Assembly: GCA_035715725.1 (NCBI GenBank)
Contig: DASTKT010000085.1
Location: forward strand, 32,217-96,216
DNA: 64,000 nt
Direction of reading: 5' to 3'
DNA from: JADGGV01 sp035715725
Lineage (GTDB): Bacteria > Gemmatimonadota > Gemmatimonadetes > Longimicrobiales > RSA9
Shown: positions 26,839 through 35,509 of the stretch, piece after piece
Position numbering within the stretch: position 1 is the stretch's first letter
Layout: each line of letters starts with the position of its first letter
Position numbers and translations under genes: made by a program
Notes under the pieces: generated by a model
Seen by the model: the letters and a program-made list of their open reading frames with translations, nothing else
Told to the model about the DNA's origin: nothing
Database searches by the model: none

Positions 26839-27888
26839 CTACTCCGCGATCGCCGCCACCGCGTCGTACGGGTCCTTCGACCGCTCGGCCGCGCGCTTGA
26901 CCTCGCGGATCGTGCGGGGCAGATCGCCGCCGAGGCGCTGGTAGGCGGCCTCGAAGACGCCGAGCCGGTCGTAGTAGAGGCGGCGCGAGATGAGCGAGGC
27001 GTTGTTCAGGATCGCGCGGCGGCCGAAGCCGTGGAACTGGTCGGACTGGAGGCGCGGCTCGACGTCGCCGCTCCAGCGCGCGCGCGCGCCGCGGAACACC
27101 TCGTCGCGCAGGGCCAGGCGGCGCTCCGGCGGGAGATCCGTGCGCGCGTAGACGGTCTCGAGGTCGTGGACCAGCGTGCTGAGGAAGTCGCCGAAGAGGA
27201 GCTCGTCGGCCCAGCGGGCGCGGGCCAGGCGGCAGTGCTTCCCCTCGTCGCCTTCGACGCCGCAGTAGTAGGCGATGGCGCCGCGGCCGCCGACGAAGTT
27301 CGCGAAGCTCTCGTTGAAGCCGGCGCGGCTGGGAATGTAGATCGTATTATGCGTCAGCTCGTGGACGACGGTGTTCGTCAGGTCGACGTCGTCGTAGCGA
27401 AGGACGGTGGACAGCAGCGGGTCGTTGAACCAGCCGAGCGTGGAGAACGCGCTTGTCGGCCGGATGTAGGTGTCATACCCTTTCGCGTCCAGCGAGCGCG
27501 CGGCGGCCTTGGCGTCGTCCGGGTCGAAGTAGCCCTTGTAGGGGACGCGGCCGACGATGGGGAACCACCAGGTGTACGGGCGGAACTCGAGCTTCGGCGC
27601 CGCGGAGAGCACCATCATCAGCGTGTCGTGCTCCACGGGCGAGTAGGTCGTGTAGCTGTCGCCGACGCGCAGTCCGAGGCCGTGCTCGGCGAACGCGCGG
27701 GCGCGCTCGACGATCTGGAGCTTGCGGCGCGTCTCCGGTGGCGTGGTGCGGTCCTCGATCAGCGCCGGGATCGGGCGGCGGCGGCTCAGGATGCCGGCCT
27801 CGGCGACGCCCGCGCGCAGGATGTAGAGCGGCGAGCAACCCCAGAGGGCGAGAGCGATGAGAGCGGGAACGAGGAGACGTCGCATCAT
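26839..27888 (-). CDS. Predicted aminopeptidase lipoprotein (COG4324-like)
   Basis: A 349-residue protein starting MMRRLLVPALIALALWGCSP, a lipoprotein signal with the lipobox Cys at about residue 18. The body matches the predicted zinc aminopeptidase family COG4324: HELTHNT at about residue 178, followed by NESFANFVGGRG, where the Glu would be the third zinc ligand. The aromatic stretch YTWWFPIVGRVPYKGYFD is typical of the family. It is probably anchored in a membrane facing the periplasm. The substrate is unknown. It is separated by 189 bp from the divergent histidine kinase gene. Confidence 0.85.
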   Translation of the reverse strand: MMRRLLVPALIALALWGCSPLYILRAGVAEAGILSRRRPIPALIEDRTTPPETRRKLQIVERARAFAEHGLGLRVGDSYTTYSPVEHDTLMMVLSAAPKLEFRPYTWWFPIVGRVPYKGYFDPDDAKAAARSLDAKGYDTYIRPTSAFSTLGWFNDPLLSTVLRYDDVDLTNTVVHELTHNTIYIPSRAGFNESFANFVGGRGAIAYYCGVEGDEGKHCRLARARWADELLFGDFLSTLVHDLETVYARTDLPPERRLALRDEVFRGARARWSGDVEPRLQSDQFHGFGRRAILNNASLISRRLYYDRLGVFEAAYQRLGGDLPRTIREVKRAAERSKDPYDAVAAIAE

Positions 27889-28077
27889 GGGTTCGCCAGC
27901 GATCGAAGGTGGCGCTAAGACCCCGCTCGCCGTGGCGGGTTCCGTGGCCGGACACCTGGAGGGTACGCTTCCTGCACGCTGGCCAACGGCTCATCGCGCA
28001 GCATTCGCGCCCGACGCGGGATTCCAGCGTTGCCGCCGGTGCTGGGCGCCACCGGCCCTCATTCGCGCGACGACACG

Positions 28078-31000
28078 ATGAAGTGGATTCTCGGCAAGTA
28101 CGGCTGGCTCGTCCCGCTGCTTGCCTTCCTCGCCGTTCTGGCCGGCACGTCGGTGGTCGACCGGGAACGCGGCGGGCGCGTCGAAGCGGCCCGCCGCGCC
28201 CTGCAGTCGAACGCCCAGAGCCGGGCCGGCGTGCTCGCGGACCAGATCGGGAGCGCGGTGAGCACGCGCATCGGCGCGCTCACCGCGGCGAAGCTGCGCT
28301 TCACGCAGGTGCAGGACTCCGTCTCCGCGCGACTCTTCAACGCGGCCATGGACAGCGTCACGAGCCGGCTGGCCGGGCTCGAGCGGATCCACGTCCTTTA
28401 CCCGGACACGCCGCTGCCGCGCCGCGCCGTCGGCTCGACGCTGGACATCACGCGGGACACGGCGCTGCTCAACGCGTACCACCGCGCGCTGGCGTCGGGG
28501 CGCCCCGCCGCGACCGGCGTCCTCGGGCCGACGGCCCGCAGCGTCTACATCTTCGACCCGGTCACCGCGCCCGACAGCAGCCGCACGATCGGCATGCTGG
28601 CGGCGGAGATCGATCCGCTCGCCGTGCTGCGAGTGGCCCAGTCCACCGGAGCGGCGGACAGCATTCGCGGCCTGTTCTACACCGTGTCCGGCCCGGGCGG
28701 CGTGCGCCTGACGGCGAGCCCGGCGCCGCGCGACTGGCCGGTCGTCGACCTGCCGGTGCGGGTCGCGGACACGGAGTGGCGCCTCCGCATCTCCTACCCG
28801 CCGCTGGACACGAAGGTGTACGCCGCGGAGCGGGTCGCGGTCTGGGCGACGGGGATCGCGCTGGCGCTCACGCTCGCGCTCGTCCTCTTCCTGTTCCGGG
28901 AGACGATCCTGACGCAGCGCGAGGAGCTCGCGCGGCGGACGGCGGCGGAGGAGGCGGCGCGGCTGAGCGCGGAGGAGGCGCGCCGCCGGGCGCAGGAGGC
29001 GCGCGACCTCGCGGCGCAGCTGGAGGCGGCGCAGCGCGCGGCGCAGCGGCTGTCGACGTCGCTCGACCCGGACGACGTGGTCGAGCTGTTCCTCGGCCGC
29101 GTCGCCGAGGCGGTGGACGCGGACGTGGCGACGCTCTACACCTTCGCCGAGGAGGGCGAGGTGCTGGTCGGGCGGAAGCGGATGATCTTCAGCGACAGCG
29201 CGCCGGGCGTCGAGCGGCTGCGCTCCGAGGACATCCGGCAGGTCCGCGCGCCGGTGGCGCTGCTGCCGACGCTGGCCGAGGTCGCGGCCAGCGGCGAGCC
29301 GTCGGTGGTCGAGGACGCCTCCCGCAGCACCTGGCCGGTGGCCGCGCTCGCGGCCGGGCCGGAGTCCGCCGCCGCCTCGATCACGATCCCGCTCCTCATC
29401 GGCGGCACGATGATCGGCGTCGCCTCGTGGGAGATCTATACGGGGCCGCGCCAGTTCGCCCACGGCACGGTCGCGTTCGCGCAGGCGCTGGCCGCGCCGG
29501 CGGCGGCGGCGCTGCGCTCCGCGGAGCTGTTCAGCTCGCTGGAGCGCGCGCGGGCGCGGGCCACGTGGGAGGCGCTGCGCTTCGGCGCGATCCTGGACCA
29601 GATGGCCGATGGCGTGGTCGTCGTGGACCCGGAGGGCCACGTCGAGATGTCGAACCAGGCGGCCATGGAGCTGCTCGGCCCGGAGATCGGCGAGCTGCCG
29701 CTCGAGGAATGGCCGCTCCGCTACGGCCTTGCCGCCAGCGACGCGCGCCCCTACACCCCCGGCGAGCTGCCGCTCGCGCGCGCCCTCAAGGGGGAGCGCG
29801 TCCTGCGCGCGAGCTTCGTGACCCGCTCCCCGGGGGGCGGCGAGAAGCACATCTCGGCCTCGGCCGCGCCGATCCTGACGCGCGACGGCCAGCTGGCCGG
29901 CGCCACCATGGTGCTGCGCGACGTCAGCGACGAGCACCAGTACGCCGAGATGCTGCGGCACACGAACCGCGAGCTGCGCCGCCAGGCCGAGGTGCTCGAG
30001 CAGGTCAACCAGCAGCTCCGCGACGCGACGAAGGCGAAGGACCAGTTCCTGGCGGTCATGAGCCACGAGCTGCGCACGCCGATCAACGCCATCATGGGGT
30101 ACTCGGACCTGCTCGATCTCGGCATCAAGGGTCCGCTGAACGACGACCAGAAGGCGATGGTCACGCGGGTGCGCGACACCTCGCGCCACCTGCTCGGGCT
30201 GATCAACGAGGTGCTCGACCTGGCGAAGGTCGGCGCCGGGCGCGTCGAGCTGGTGATCACCGAGATCCACGCCGCCGACGTGGTCGAGCGCGCCGTGCAG
30301 CAGATCCTGCCGCTCGCGAGCGCGAAGGGGCTCGCGCTGACCGTGGACGGGCCGCGGGACGGGGCCGCGGCCGTGCTGCTCGGCGATGAGACCCGCGTCG
30401 CCCAGATCGTGCTCAACCTGCTCTCGAATGCGGTGAAGTTCACGCAGAAGGGCGGCATCCACGTCGGCTTCGGCCGCGTCGGCGATCGCGTCGAGATCCA
30501 CGTCCGTGACACCGGTGCCGGCATCCCGCCGGCGCAGCGGGAGCGCATCTTCGAGGAGTTCTACCAGGTCGAGGGCGGGCTCGCCCGCAGCATCGGCGGC
30601 ACGGGGCTCGGCCTTGCCATCGCCCGGCGCTTCGCCCGCCTGATGTCGGGGGACATCGACGTCGTGTCCGAGGTCGGCGTCGGCTCCGAGTTCATCGTGG
30701 ACCTTCCCGCCGCGGGCGCCTCCGCCGGCGACGGGGAGGGCGCGACCACCCGGCGCGTCGCCGTGCTCGCCGCCGACCGCCGGACGCTCGAGCGCCTCGC
30801 CGTGGAGATGGGCAACGCGGACGCCGTCCTCGGCGTCACGGAGCCCGCCAAGCTCGCCGCGCTGGTCCGGCGCGAGCGGCCGGAGCTGGTCGTGCTCGAC
30901 GTGTGCGCCCCCGAGGCCCGCGCGTGGCGCGCGCTCTCCTCGCTCCAGGCGGACGCCGCCTCGGCCGCGCTCCCCGTCCTCCTCGTCGCCCAGGATGCCG

Positions 31001-31518
31001 ACCCCGGCGACGGTGCCATCGACCTCGGCGTCGTGACCGTCCTCCGGAAGCCGCTCTCCGTGCAGCGCGCCGCCGGCACGATCTCCGCCGCCGCGCCGGA
31101 CGGCAACCTCGAGTCGGTGCTCGTCGTCGACGACGACCCGGACGTCCGCCGCATCCTCGCCGAGGCGCTGAGCGCCAGCGGCTGCCGGGTGCGCACCGCT
31201 GCCAGCGGCGAGGCGGCGCTGCGCGCGGCGCGCGAGGCGCGGCCCAGCGTGCTCGTGCTGGATCTGCTGCTTCCCCGGACCGACGGCATCGCTACGCTCG
31301 CGCGGCTGCGCGAGGATCGGGCGCTGCGCGAGATCCCGCTGATCGCGCTCGTCCCCGCGGAGCTGTCGAATCCCGAGCTGCGCGATCTCCACGCCGCCTG
31401 CGAGGCCGCCGCGCGCGAGGCGACCGCGCGCCGCGTCCCGCTGGCCGAGGTGATCCGCGAGGCCGCCCGCGCCGAGGAGGCCGGCGGCCGCGGCGTGCGC
31501 GAGCACCAGCGGGCCTAG
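28078..31518 (+). CDS. Membrane hybrid histidine kinase (periplasmic sensor-GAF-PAS-HisKA-HATPase-REC-REC)
   Basis: A 1146-residue sensor kinase. A first TM helix (about 10-26) and a second (about 258-278) bracket a roughly 230-residue periplasmic sensor that resembles a CHASE-type domain. A helical region, GAF (about 320-480) and PAS (about 500-620) follow. The phosphoacceptor His is near residue 663 in MSHELRTPINAI. The ATPase motifs are NAVKFTQ, DTGAGIPP and GGTGLGLAIARRF. Two receiver domains end the protein. The first lacks the N-terminal acidic pair (AADRR) but keeps LDV and the Lys in RKPL. The second has VVDDDPD and the acceptor Asp near 1062 (VLDLLLP), but I cannot find its conserved Lys. 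The signal is unknown. The ATG at 28078 is the start that opens onto TM1. The DUF423 gene follows after 9 bp. Confidence 0.9.
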   Translation: MKWILGKYGWLVPLLAFLAVLAGTSVVDRERGGRVEAARRALQSNAQSRAGVLADQIGSAVSTRIGALTAAKLRFTQVQDSVSARLFNAAMDSVTSRLAGLERIHVLYPDTPLPRRAVGSTLDITRDTALLNAYHRALASGRPAATGVLGPTARSVYIFDPVTAPDSSRTIGMLAAEIDPLAVLRVAQSTGAADSIRGLFYTVSGPGGVRLTASPAPRDWPVVDLPVRVADTEWRLRISYPPLDTKVYAAERVAVWATGIALALTLALVLFLFRETILTQREELARRTAAEEAARLSAEEARRRAQEARDLAAQLEAAQRAAQRLSTSLDPDDVVELFLGRVAEAVDADVATLYTFAEEGEVLVGRKRMIFSDSAPGVERLRSEDIRQVRAPVALLPTLAEVAASGEPSVVEDASRSTWPVAALAAGPESAAASITIPLLIGGTMIGVASWEIYTGPRQFAHGTVAFAQALAAPAAAALRSAELFSSLERARARATWEALRFGAILDQMADGVVVVDPEGHVEMSNQAAMELLGPEIGELPLEEWPLRYGLAASDARPYTPGELPLARALKGERVLRASFVTRSPGGGEKHISASAAPILTRDGQLAGATMVLRDVSDEHQYAEMLRHTNRELRRQAEVLEQVNQQLRDATKAKDQFLAVMSHELRTPINAIMGYSDLLDLGIKGPLNDDQKAMVTRVRDTSRHLLGLINEVLDLAKVGAGRVELVITEIHAADVVERAVQQILPLASAKGLALTVDGPRDGAAAVLLGDETRVAQIVLNLLSNAVKFTQKGGIHVGFGRVGDRVEIHVRDTGAGIPPAQRERIFEEFYQVEGGLARSIGGTGLGLAIARRFARLMSGDIDVVSEVGVGSEFIVDLPAAGASAGDGEGATTRRVAVLAADRRTLERLAVEMGNADAVLGVTEPAKLAALVRRERPELVVLDVCAPEARAWRALSSLQADAASAALPVLLVAQDADPGDGAIDLGVVTVLRKPLSVQRAAGTISAAAPDGNLESVLVVDDDPDVRRILAEALSASGCRVRTAASGEAALRAAREARPSVLVLDLLLPRTDGIATLARLREDRALREIPLIALVPAELSNPELRDLHAACEAAAREATARRVPLAEVIREAARAEEAGGRGVREHQRA

Positions 31519-31527
31519 GAGACGGAG

Positions 31528-31911
31528 ATGGAGCGGATCTTCTTCGCGCTCGGCGCCCTTTTCGCGTTCCTCGGCGTGGCCGGCGGCGCGTTCGGCGCGC
31601 ACGCGCTCTCCGGCCGGCTGCCGCCCGACCGGCTGGCGACGTTCGAGATCGGCGTGCGCTACCAGATGTACCACGCCCTCGCGCTCCTCGTCGTCGCATG
31701 GGCGGTCGGCCGCTTCCCCGCGAGCGCGACGACGTGGGCCGGCTGGCTGTTCACGGCCGGGATCGTGATCTTCGCCGGCACGCTCTACGCGCTGGCGCTC
31801 GGCTCGCCGCGGTGGGTCGGCGCGATCACGCCGTTCGGCGGGCTCTGCTTCCTCGCCGGCTGGCTGCTGCTGCTGTGGGCCGCGGTGCGCGCGGGGCACG
31901 CGCGCGTGTAG
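31528..31911 (+). CDS. DUF423 family small membrane protein
   Basis: A 127-residue protein with four hydrophobic helices and the family signature GGAFGAHAL near the N-terminus, followed by FEIGVRYQMYHALALL and ITPFGGLCFLAGW. DUF423 (YgdD/YwdK) proteins are widespread inner-membrane proteins of unknown function. It follows the histidine kinase by 9 bp and is probably cotranscribed. It converges with only 6 bp on the methyltransferase gene. Confidence 0.9.
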   Translation: MERIFFALGALFAFLGVAGGAFGAHALSGRLPPDRLATFEIGVRYQMYHALALLVVAWAVGRFPASATTWAGWLFTAGIVIFAGTLYALALGSPRWVGAITPFGGLCFLAGWLLLLWAAVRAGHARV

Positions 31912-31917
31912 CGGCGC

Positions 31918-33084
31918 CTAGCGGCTCACGCAGTAGAGGTGCTCCTCCACCGTGTCCGAGCGGTAGCGCCGGTTCGCGCGGTCGTGGTCCGAGCGGTAGC
32001 GGCGGTAGCGGCGGGTGTAGCGGCGGTAGGTGCCGATGCGGCCGTAGCTCCGGAACACGCGCTCGATCGTGCGCTCCGGGATGATCCCTTCCGCGTTGTA
32101 GCTCATCACGAAATGACTGCAGGGCGCGCGCGCGACCAGCTCCTCGAGCGCGGCGCCGGCGCGCCGCCGGCTCGACCAGACGCTGCGCTTGTCGGCGTCG
32201 TGCAGCAGGCCGGCCACGCCGCGCAGCGGCGTCGGCCCGTCGAACCACCCCGTGGCCAGGATCTCCGGGATGTGGTAGTACGCGCAGTACTGGCGGTTGT
32301 TGTACGGCGGGTCGATGTAGAGGAGGTCGAACGGTTCGCAGCGGGTCACCAACTGGATCGCGTCGGCGCGGTCGGCGCGGCAGCCGCCGCCGGGCACGAC
32401 GTGCGGGACACTCAGGTGGAGCGTCCGCCGCGCGTTCGGCTGCCAGGTCTTGACCCATGACGCGTAGACGCCGGTGGTGTTGGCCACCCGGTCGACCGCC
32501 TCGATGAGAGAGGCGAGCAGGGCGTAGTAGCCGTCGTCGCCGAGCAGGCCGGCGCGGCGCCACGCCTCCAGCGTCCCGCGTACCGCGTCGATCCGCGCCG
32601 CGTTCTCCGGGCGGAAGTACCGGCGGTCGAAGGGTGCGAGCAACCCGTCCCGCGGCGCGAAATGGGTCGAGATGAAGTCGGGTGCGGGCGGCACGCGGTT
32701 CAGGTAGGCGACGATGTCCGCCAGCGTCGGCGCGCGCCGGCCGAGCACCTCCGCGAGCCCCGACAGGTCCGGGACGGCCGCCGCCTGCACGTACGTCCGC
32801 GCGAACACGTGCCCCATCTCGAGGATGTCCGACGCGATCACGTGGAAGCCGCGCCGCTTCAGCGAGCGCGACACGCTCGCCGTGCCGCAGAACGGGTCCA
32901 CGGCCGTGCCGCCGCGGATCCCGCGCCGCCGCAGGATCTCGCCGATGAAACCGAGCAGTTTGGTCTTGTTGCCGAGGTAGCGCACGCCGCGAAGTGCCGT
33001 CCGGTCGGTTCGTGGGTCGTGTGGCGGTGCGGATGTCGGGGGCGTCGGTGCGTCATGGTACGTCCGCCGCGCCCGCGGATTCAA
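31918..33084 (-). CDS. D12-class DNA N6-adenine methyltransferase, orphan
   Basis: A 388-residue Dam-like methyltransferase. The family opening YLGNKTKLLGFI is followed by the AdoMet-binding DPFCGTASVS and the catalytic DPPYNNRQY. The target-recognition region lies between them. The tail is unusual: Arg/Tyr-rich runs (RRYTRRYRRYRSD, NRRYRSD). No restriction endonuclease gene is adjacent, so it is an orphan by context. The start is uncertain: the first in-frame codon is TTG at 33084, while a GTG about 33 codons later, just before RYLGNK, would better fit family length; neither has a clear Shine-Dalgarno. Confidence 0.85.
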   Translation of the reverse strand: MNPRARRTYHDAPTPPTSAPPHDPRTDRTALRGVRYLGNKTKLLGFIGEILRRRGIRGGTAVDPFCGTASVSRSLKRRGFHVIASDILEMGHVFARTYVQAAAVPDLSGLAEVLGRRAPTLADIVAYLNRVPPAPDFISTHFAPRDGLLAPFDRRYFRPENAARIDAVRGTLEAWRRAGLLGDDGYYALLASLIEAVDRVANTTGVYASWVKTWQPNARRTLHLSVPHVVPGGGCRADRADAIQLVTRCEPFDLLYIDPPYNNRQYCAYYHIPEILATGWFDGPTPLRGVAGLLHDADKRSVWSSRRRAGAALEELVARAPCSHFVMSYNAEGIIPERTIERVFRSYGRIGTYRRYTRRYRRYRSDHDRANRRYRSDTVEEHLYCVSR

Positions 33085-33495
33085 GGTCCATGCGGTGCCG
33101 CGGCCGGTCGCGCCGGCCGCGGACGGAGGTGCGGATGGCCCGATCGGGTGTCCGGCGGGGTGCGTCCGTGGTCATCGGCTCGATGACGCCGAGGACGCGG
33201 ATTCGGCGCGGGATACACGCTTTTTGTAACGAATCGTTCCTTTCGGCTGTACCGAACCCTCGCAGGCCGCCTGACGGCTTTCACCGTAAATCACGACGAT
33301 ACAATGTGATCATCGCCGGCATGGGCGTTGCCCGCGCCGGCGAGCGCGAAGCCAGGGTCGTTCCAATCGGATCCGTCTCCCCGGAGAACCGTTGCCGAGC
33401 CAACGTAGACCGGAGCCCGCGCTCCGGAGCCGCGCCGCATGCGTCCGGCGCCCCCGTTCCCGCCGGGGCGCAGCGCCCCGCGCCCGGGTGGTCGC
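33085..33495. other. Intergenic region with a lower-GC patch
   Basis: These 411 bp separate the methyltransferase gene from a plus-strand small gene. Bases 33219-33310 are clearly less GC-rich than the surroundings and contain TTTTTGTAAC and an imperfect AACGAATCGTT palindrome. A candidate plus-strand -10 box TACAAT lies at 33300-33305, with only a weak TTTCAC (33279-33284) upstream. No gene is supported. Confidence 0.4.
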
Positions 33496-33801
33496 ATGAA
33501 TCCCCTCCTGCCTCCGGTCGGAGGCCCGAATCCACCCGCGCCGAAGCCGCTCGCGGTGCGCGAGCGTGCGCGCGTGGTCCAGGTGATCCCGGCCCCGGGC
33601 TGGGTCGCCGTGTTCGCGCGGGAAGGCGGGGAGACCCGCCTCCCGCTCGCCGCCTGGGCGCTCCTCGAGTACACCGACGATCGCTCGGGCGAGGAGCGCT
33701 TCACCATCGGGCTGGTGGCGGGCACGCAGCCCCGGCTGGTGCGCGCGGACCACGTCGAGGGGCTGGTCGGCTACGAGTACGCCGGCGAGCGCGCGGGCTA
33801 G
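33496..33801 (+). CDS. Small hypothetical protein
   Basis: A 101-residue protein with a Pro-rich start (MNPLLPPVGGPNPP) and a folded-looking core of alternating hydrophobic residues (VVQVIPAPGWVAVFAR, PLAAWALLEY, RFTIGLVAG) ending GLVGYEYAGERAG. No signal peptide, membrane helix or known motif is visible. The ATG at 33496 is chosen because sequence before it is Pro/Arg-rich. It is first in a run of three same-strand genes that ends with waaA. I do not recognise the family. Confidence 0.55.
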   Translation: MNPLLPPVGGPNPPAPKPLAVRERARVVQVIPAPGWVAVFAREGGETRLPLAAWALLEYTDDRSGEERFTIGLVAGTQPRLVRADHVEGLVGYEYAGERAG

Positions 33802-33912
33802 CCGATAGCGGCGAGCGCCTCGGCGCCGCACTTTACCGTGTCCGTGATCGTCGTCCGGCCGCCGGGCCGGCGCCGGCGGTCGCGCGCGGAATCGTCGCCG
33901 AGGGGAGCACGC

Positions 33913-34110
33913 ATGCCGAACTACCGGGTGACCGTGCGTTGGGGCCGGCCCCGCCACCAGTACCACGTGCACGACGTCGAGGCGACGTCGCTGCGGGACG
34001 CGCTGCGTGAGGCGGCCGACCGGATGCCGGAGGAAGTCTCGGCGTCCGCGGACCTCGCCGAGGTCCGGCTGATGGGCGATCCCGACCGTCGGGAGTATGC
34101 GCCCGGCTGA
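33913..34110 (+). CDS. Small hypothetical protein upstream of waaA
   Basis: A 65-residue protein, MPNYRVTVRWGR, then HVHDVEATSLRDALREAADRMP, resembling a compact beta-alpha fold. The ATG at 33913 has an AGGGGAG site (33901-33907) with 5-nt spacing, so it is preferred to a GTG 75 bp upstream. Its 3' end overlaps the waaA start by 14 bp, suggesting cotranslation. Function unknown. Confidence 0.6.
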   Translation: MPNYRVTVRWGRPRHQYHVHDVEATSLRDALREAADRMPEEVSASADLAEVRLMGDPDRREYAPG

Positions 34111-35407
34111 GCCCCGGCTGCGCGAGCGACTCTACGCCCTGGCGCTGCGCGGCGCGCGGCCGCTGCTCGCCGCGGCGGTGCCGCGGGGGAGCAAGCTGGC
34201 GCGCGGCATCCATGGGCGCGCCGGGGCGCTCGAGCGGCTGGAGGCGTGGGCCGCGCGGGAGCGCGACCCGGCGCGCCCGCTCGTCTGGGTGCACGCGCCG
34301 TCGGTCGGCGAGTCGCTCATGGCGCAGGCGATCGTGGCCGCGCTGCGCGAGCGCGCGCCGCGCCTCCAGGTGGCGTTCACCCACTTCTCGCCGTCCGCCG
34401 AGCGCATGGCCGCCCGCGTCGGCGGCGACGTACACGATTACCTCCCCTGGGACGTCCCCGCCGACATCGAGCGCGCGCTGCGGGCGCTGAGCCCCGCGGC
34501 GCTGGCGTGGGTGCGCACCGAGGCGTGGCCGATGCTCTCCGCCGGCGCGGCCGCCCGCGGCGCGCGCCAGGCGCTCGTCAACGCCGTGCTCCCCGCCGGC
34601 TCGAGCCGGCTCCGCGCCCCCTCCCGCCTGATGCTCGGTCCGACCTACCGCCGCCTCGACGCCGTCGGCGCCGTCTCCGCCGACGACGCGCGCCGCTTCT
34701 CGCGCCTGGGCGTGCCGCTCGAGCGTGTGCGCGTGACCGGCGACGCGCGCTTCGACCAGGTCTGGCGCCGCGTCCAGGCGCTCGACCGCGACGCGCCGCT
34801 CCTCCGCCGGCTGCGCGACCCGGTGGCGCTCACGCTCGTCGCCGGCTCGACCTGGGGGCCCGACGAGGAGCGCCTGGTCCCGGCCTTCGCGGCCGCGCGG
34901 CGCGGCGCCCGCTGGCGCCTGATCGTCGCGCCGCACGAGCCGGACGAGGCGCACCTCGCGCCGCTCGAGGCCCGGCTCGACGCCGCCGGGCTCGAGCACG
35001 CCCGCCTCGCCCGCGTCGAGGCCACGAGCGGCGAGCCGCCCGCGGTCGTCGTCATCGACCGCGTCGGCGTGCTCGCCGACCTCTACGGCGTCGCCGACGT
35101 CGCCTACGTGGGCGGCGGCTTCCACCGCGCCGGGCTCCACTCGGTCGTCGAGCCGGCCGCGCTCGGCGTGCCCGTGCTCTTCGGGCCGCGCCACCGGAAC
35201 GCGCGGGAGGCGGAGGAGCTCGAGCGCGCCGGCGGCGGGCTGGCCGTCCGTGACGCCGAGGCGCTGGAGGAGGCGCTCCGCCTCTACGCGGGCGACCCCG
35301 CCATCCGCCGGGCGCGGGGCGAGGCCGCCGCCGGCTACGTCCGCTCGCGGCTCGGCGGCGCCGCCGCGAACGCCGAGCTGCTGCTGGAGCTGCTCTCCGC
35401 CGGGTGA
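34097..35407 (+). CDS. waaA: 3-deoxy-D-manno-octulosonic acid (Kdo) transferase
   Basis: A 436-residue GT30-family protein. The N-terminal lobe holds WVHAPSVGES, with the catalytic Glu of the family, then VAFTHFSPSAER and WVRTEAWP. The C-terminal nucleotide-sugar lobe has AGSTWGPDEERL, VAPHEPDE, YVGGGFHRAGLHSVVEPAALGVPVLFGPRHRNAREAEEL in family order. It transfers Kdo from CMP-Kdo to lipid A at the cytoplasmic face of the inner membrane, which implies a lipopolysaccharide-bearing cell. The N-terminal helix is only weakly hydrophobic. Start: the ATG at 34097, overlapping the previous gene; the GGGAG just before it is rather close. Confidence 0.93.
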   Translation: MRPAEPRLRERLYALALRGARPLLAAAVPRGSKLARGIHGRAGALERLEAWAARERDPARPLVWVHAPSVGESLMAQAIVAALRERAPRLQVAFTHFSPSAERMAARVGGDVHDYLPWDVPADIERALRALSPAALAWVRTEAWPMLSAGAAARGARQALVNAVLPAGSSRLRAPSRLMLGPTYRRLDAVGAVSADDARRFSRLGVPLERVRVTGDARFDQVWRRVQALDRDAPLLRRLRDPVALTLVAGSTWGPDEERLVPAFAAARRGARWRLIVAPHEPDEAHLAPLEARLDAAGLEHARLARVEATSGEPPAVVVIDRVGVLADLYGVADVAYVGGGFHRAGLHSVVEPAALGVPVLFGPRHRNAREAEELERAGGGLAVRDAEALEEALRLYAGDPAIRRARGEAAAGYVRSRLGGAAANAELLLELLSAG

Positions 35408-35449
35408 GCGCCGGGCGGCGCGCGGGCGGTCGCGCGCCGCCGCGTCGCG

Positions 35450-35477
35450 TTGACACCCGCGCGGACCGGCCTAGCTT
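35450..35477 (+). promoter_or_regulatory. Promoter of the MoaD-MoeB-rhodanese gene
   Basis: A perfect TTGACA (35450-35455) and TAGCTT (35472-35477) are separated by 16 bp. Transcription should begin near 35484, 26 nt before the GTG start, and AGGAGG at 35500-35505 fits inside that leader. Confidence 0.75.
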
Positions 35478-35509
35478 ACCGATAGACCAGGATCGATCCA
35501 GGAGGCGAC

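Noticed and set aside
27991..31899. 1302-codon minus-strand frame opposite the histidine kinase
   Set aside because: Pure antisense composition and no recognisable domain; the kinase motifs on the plus strand are decisive.
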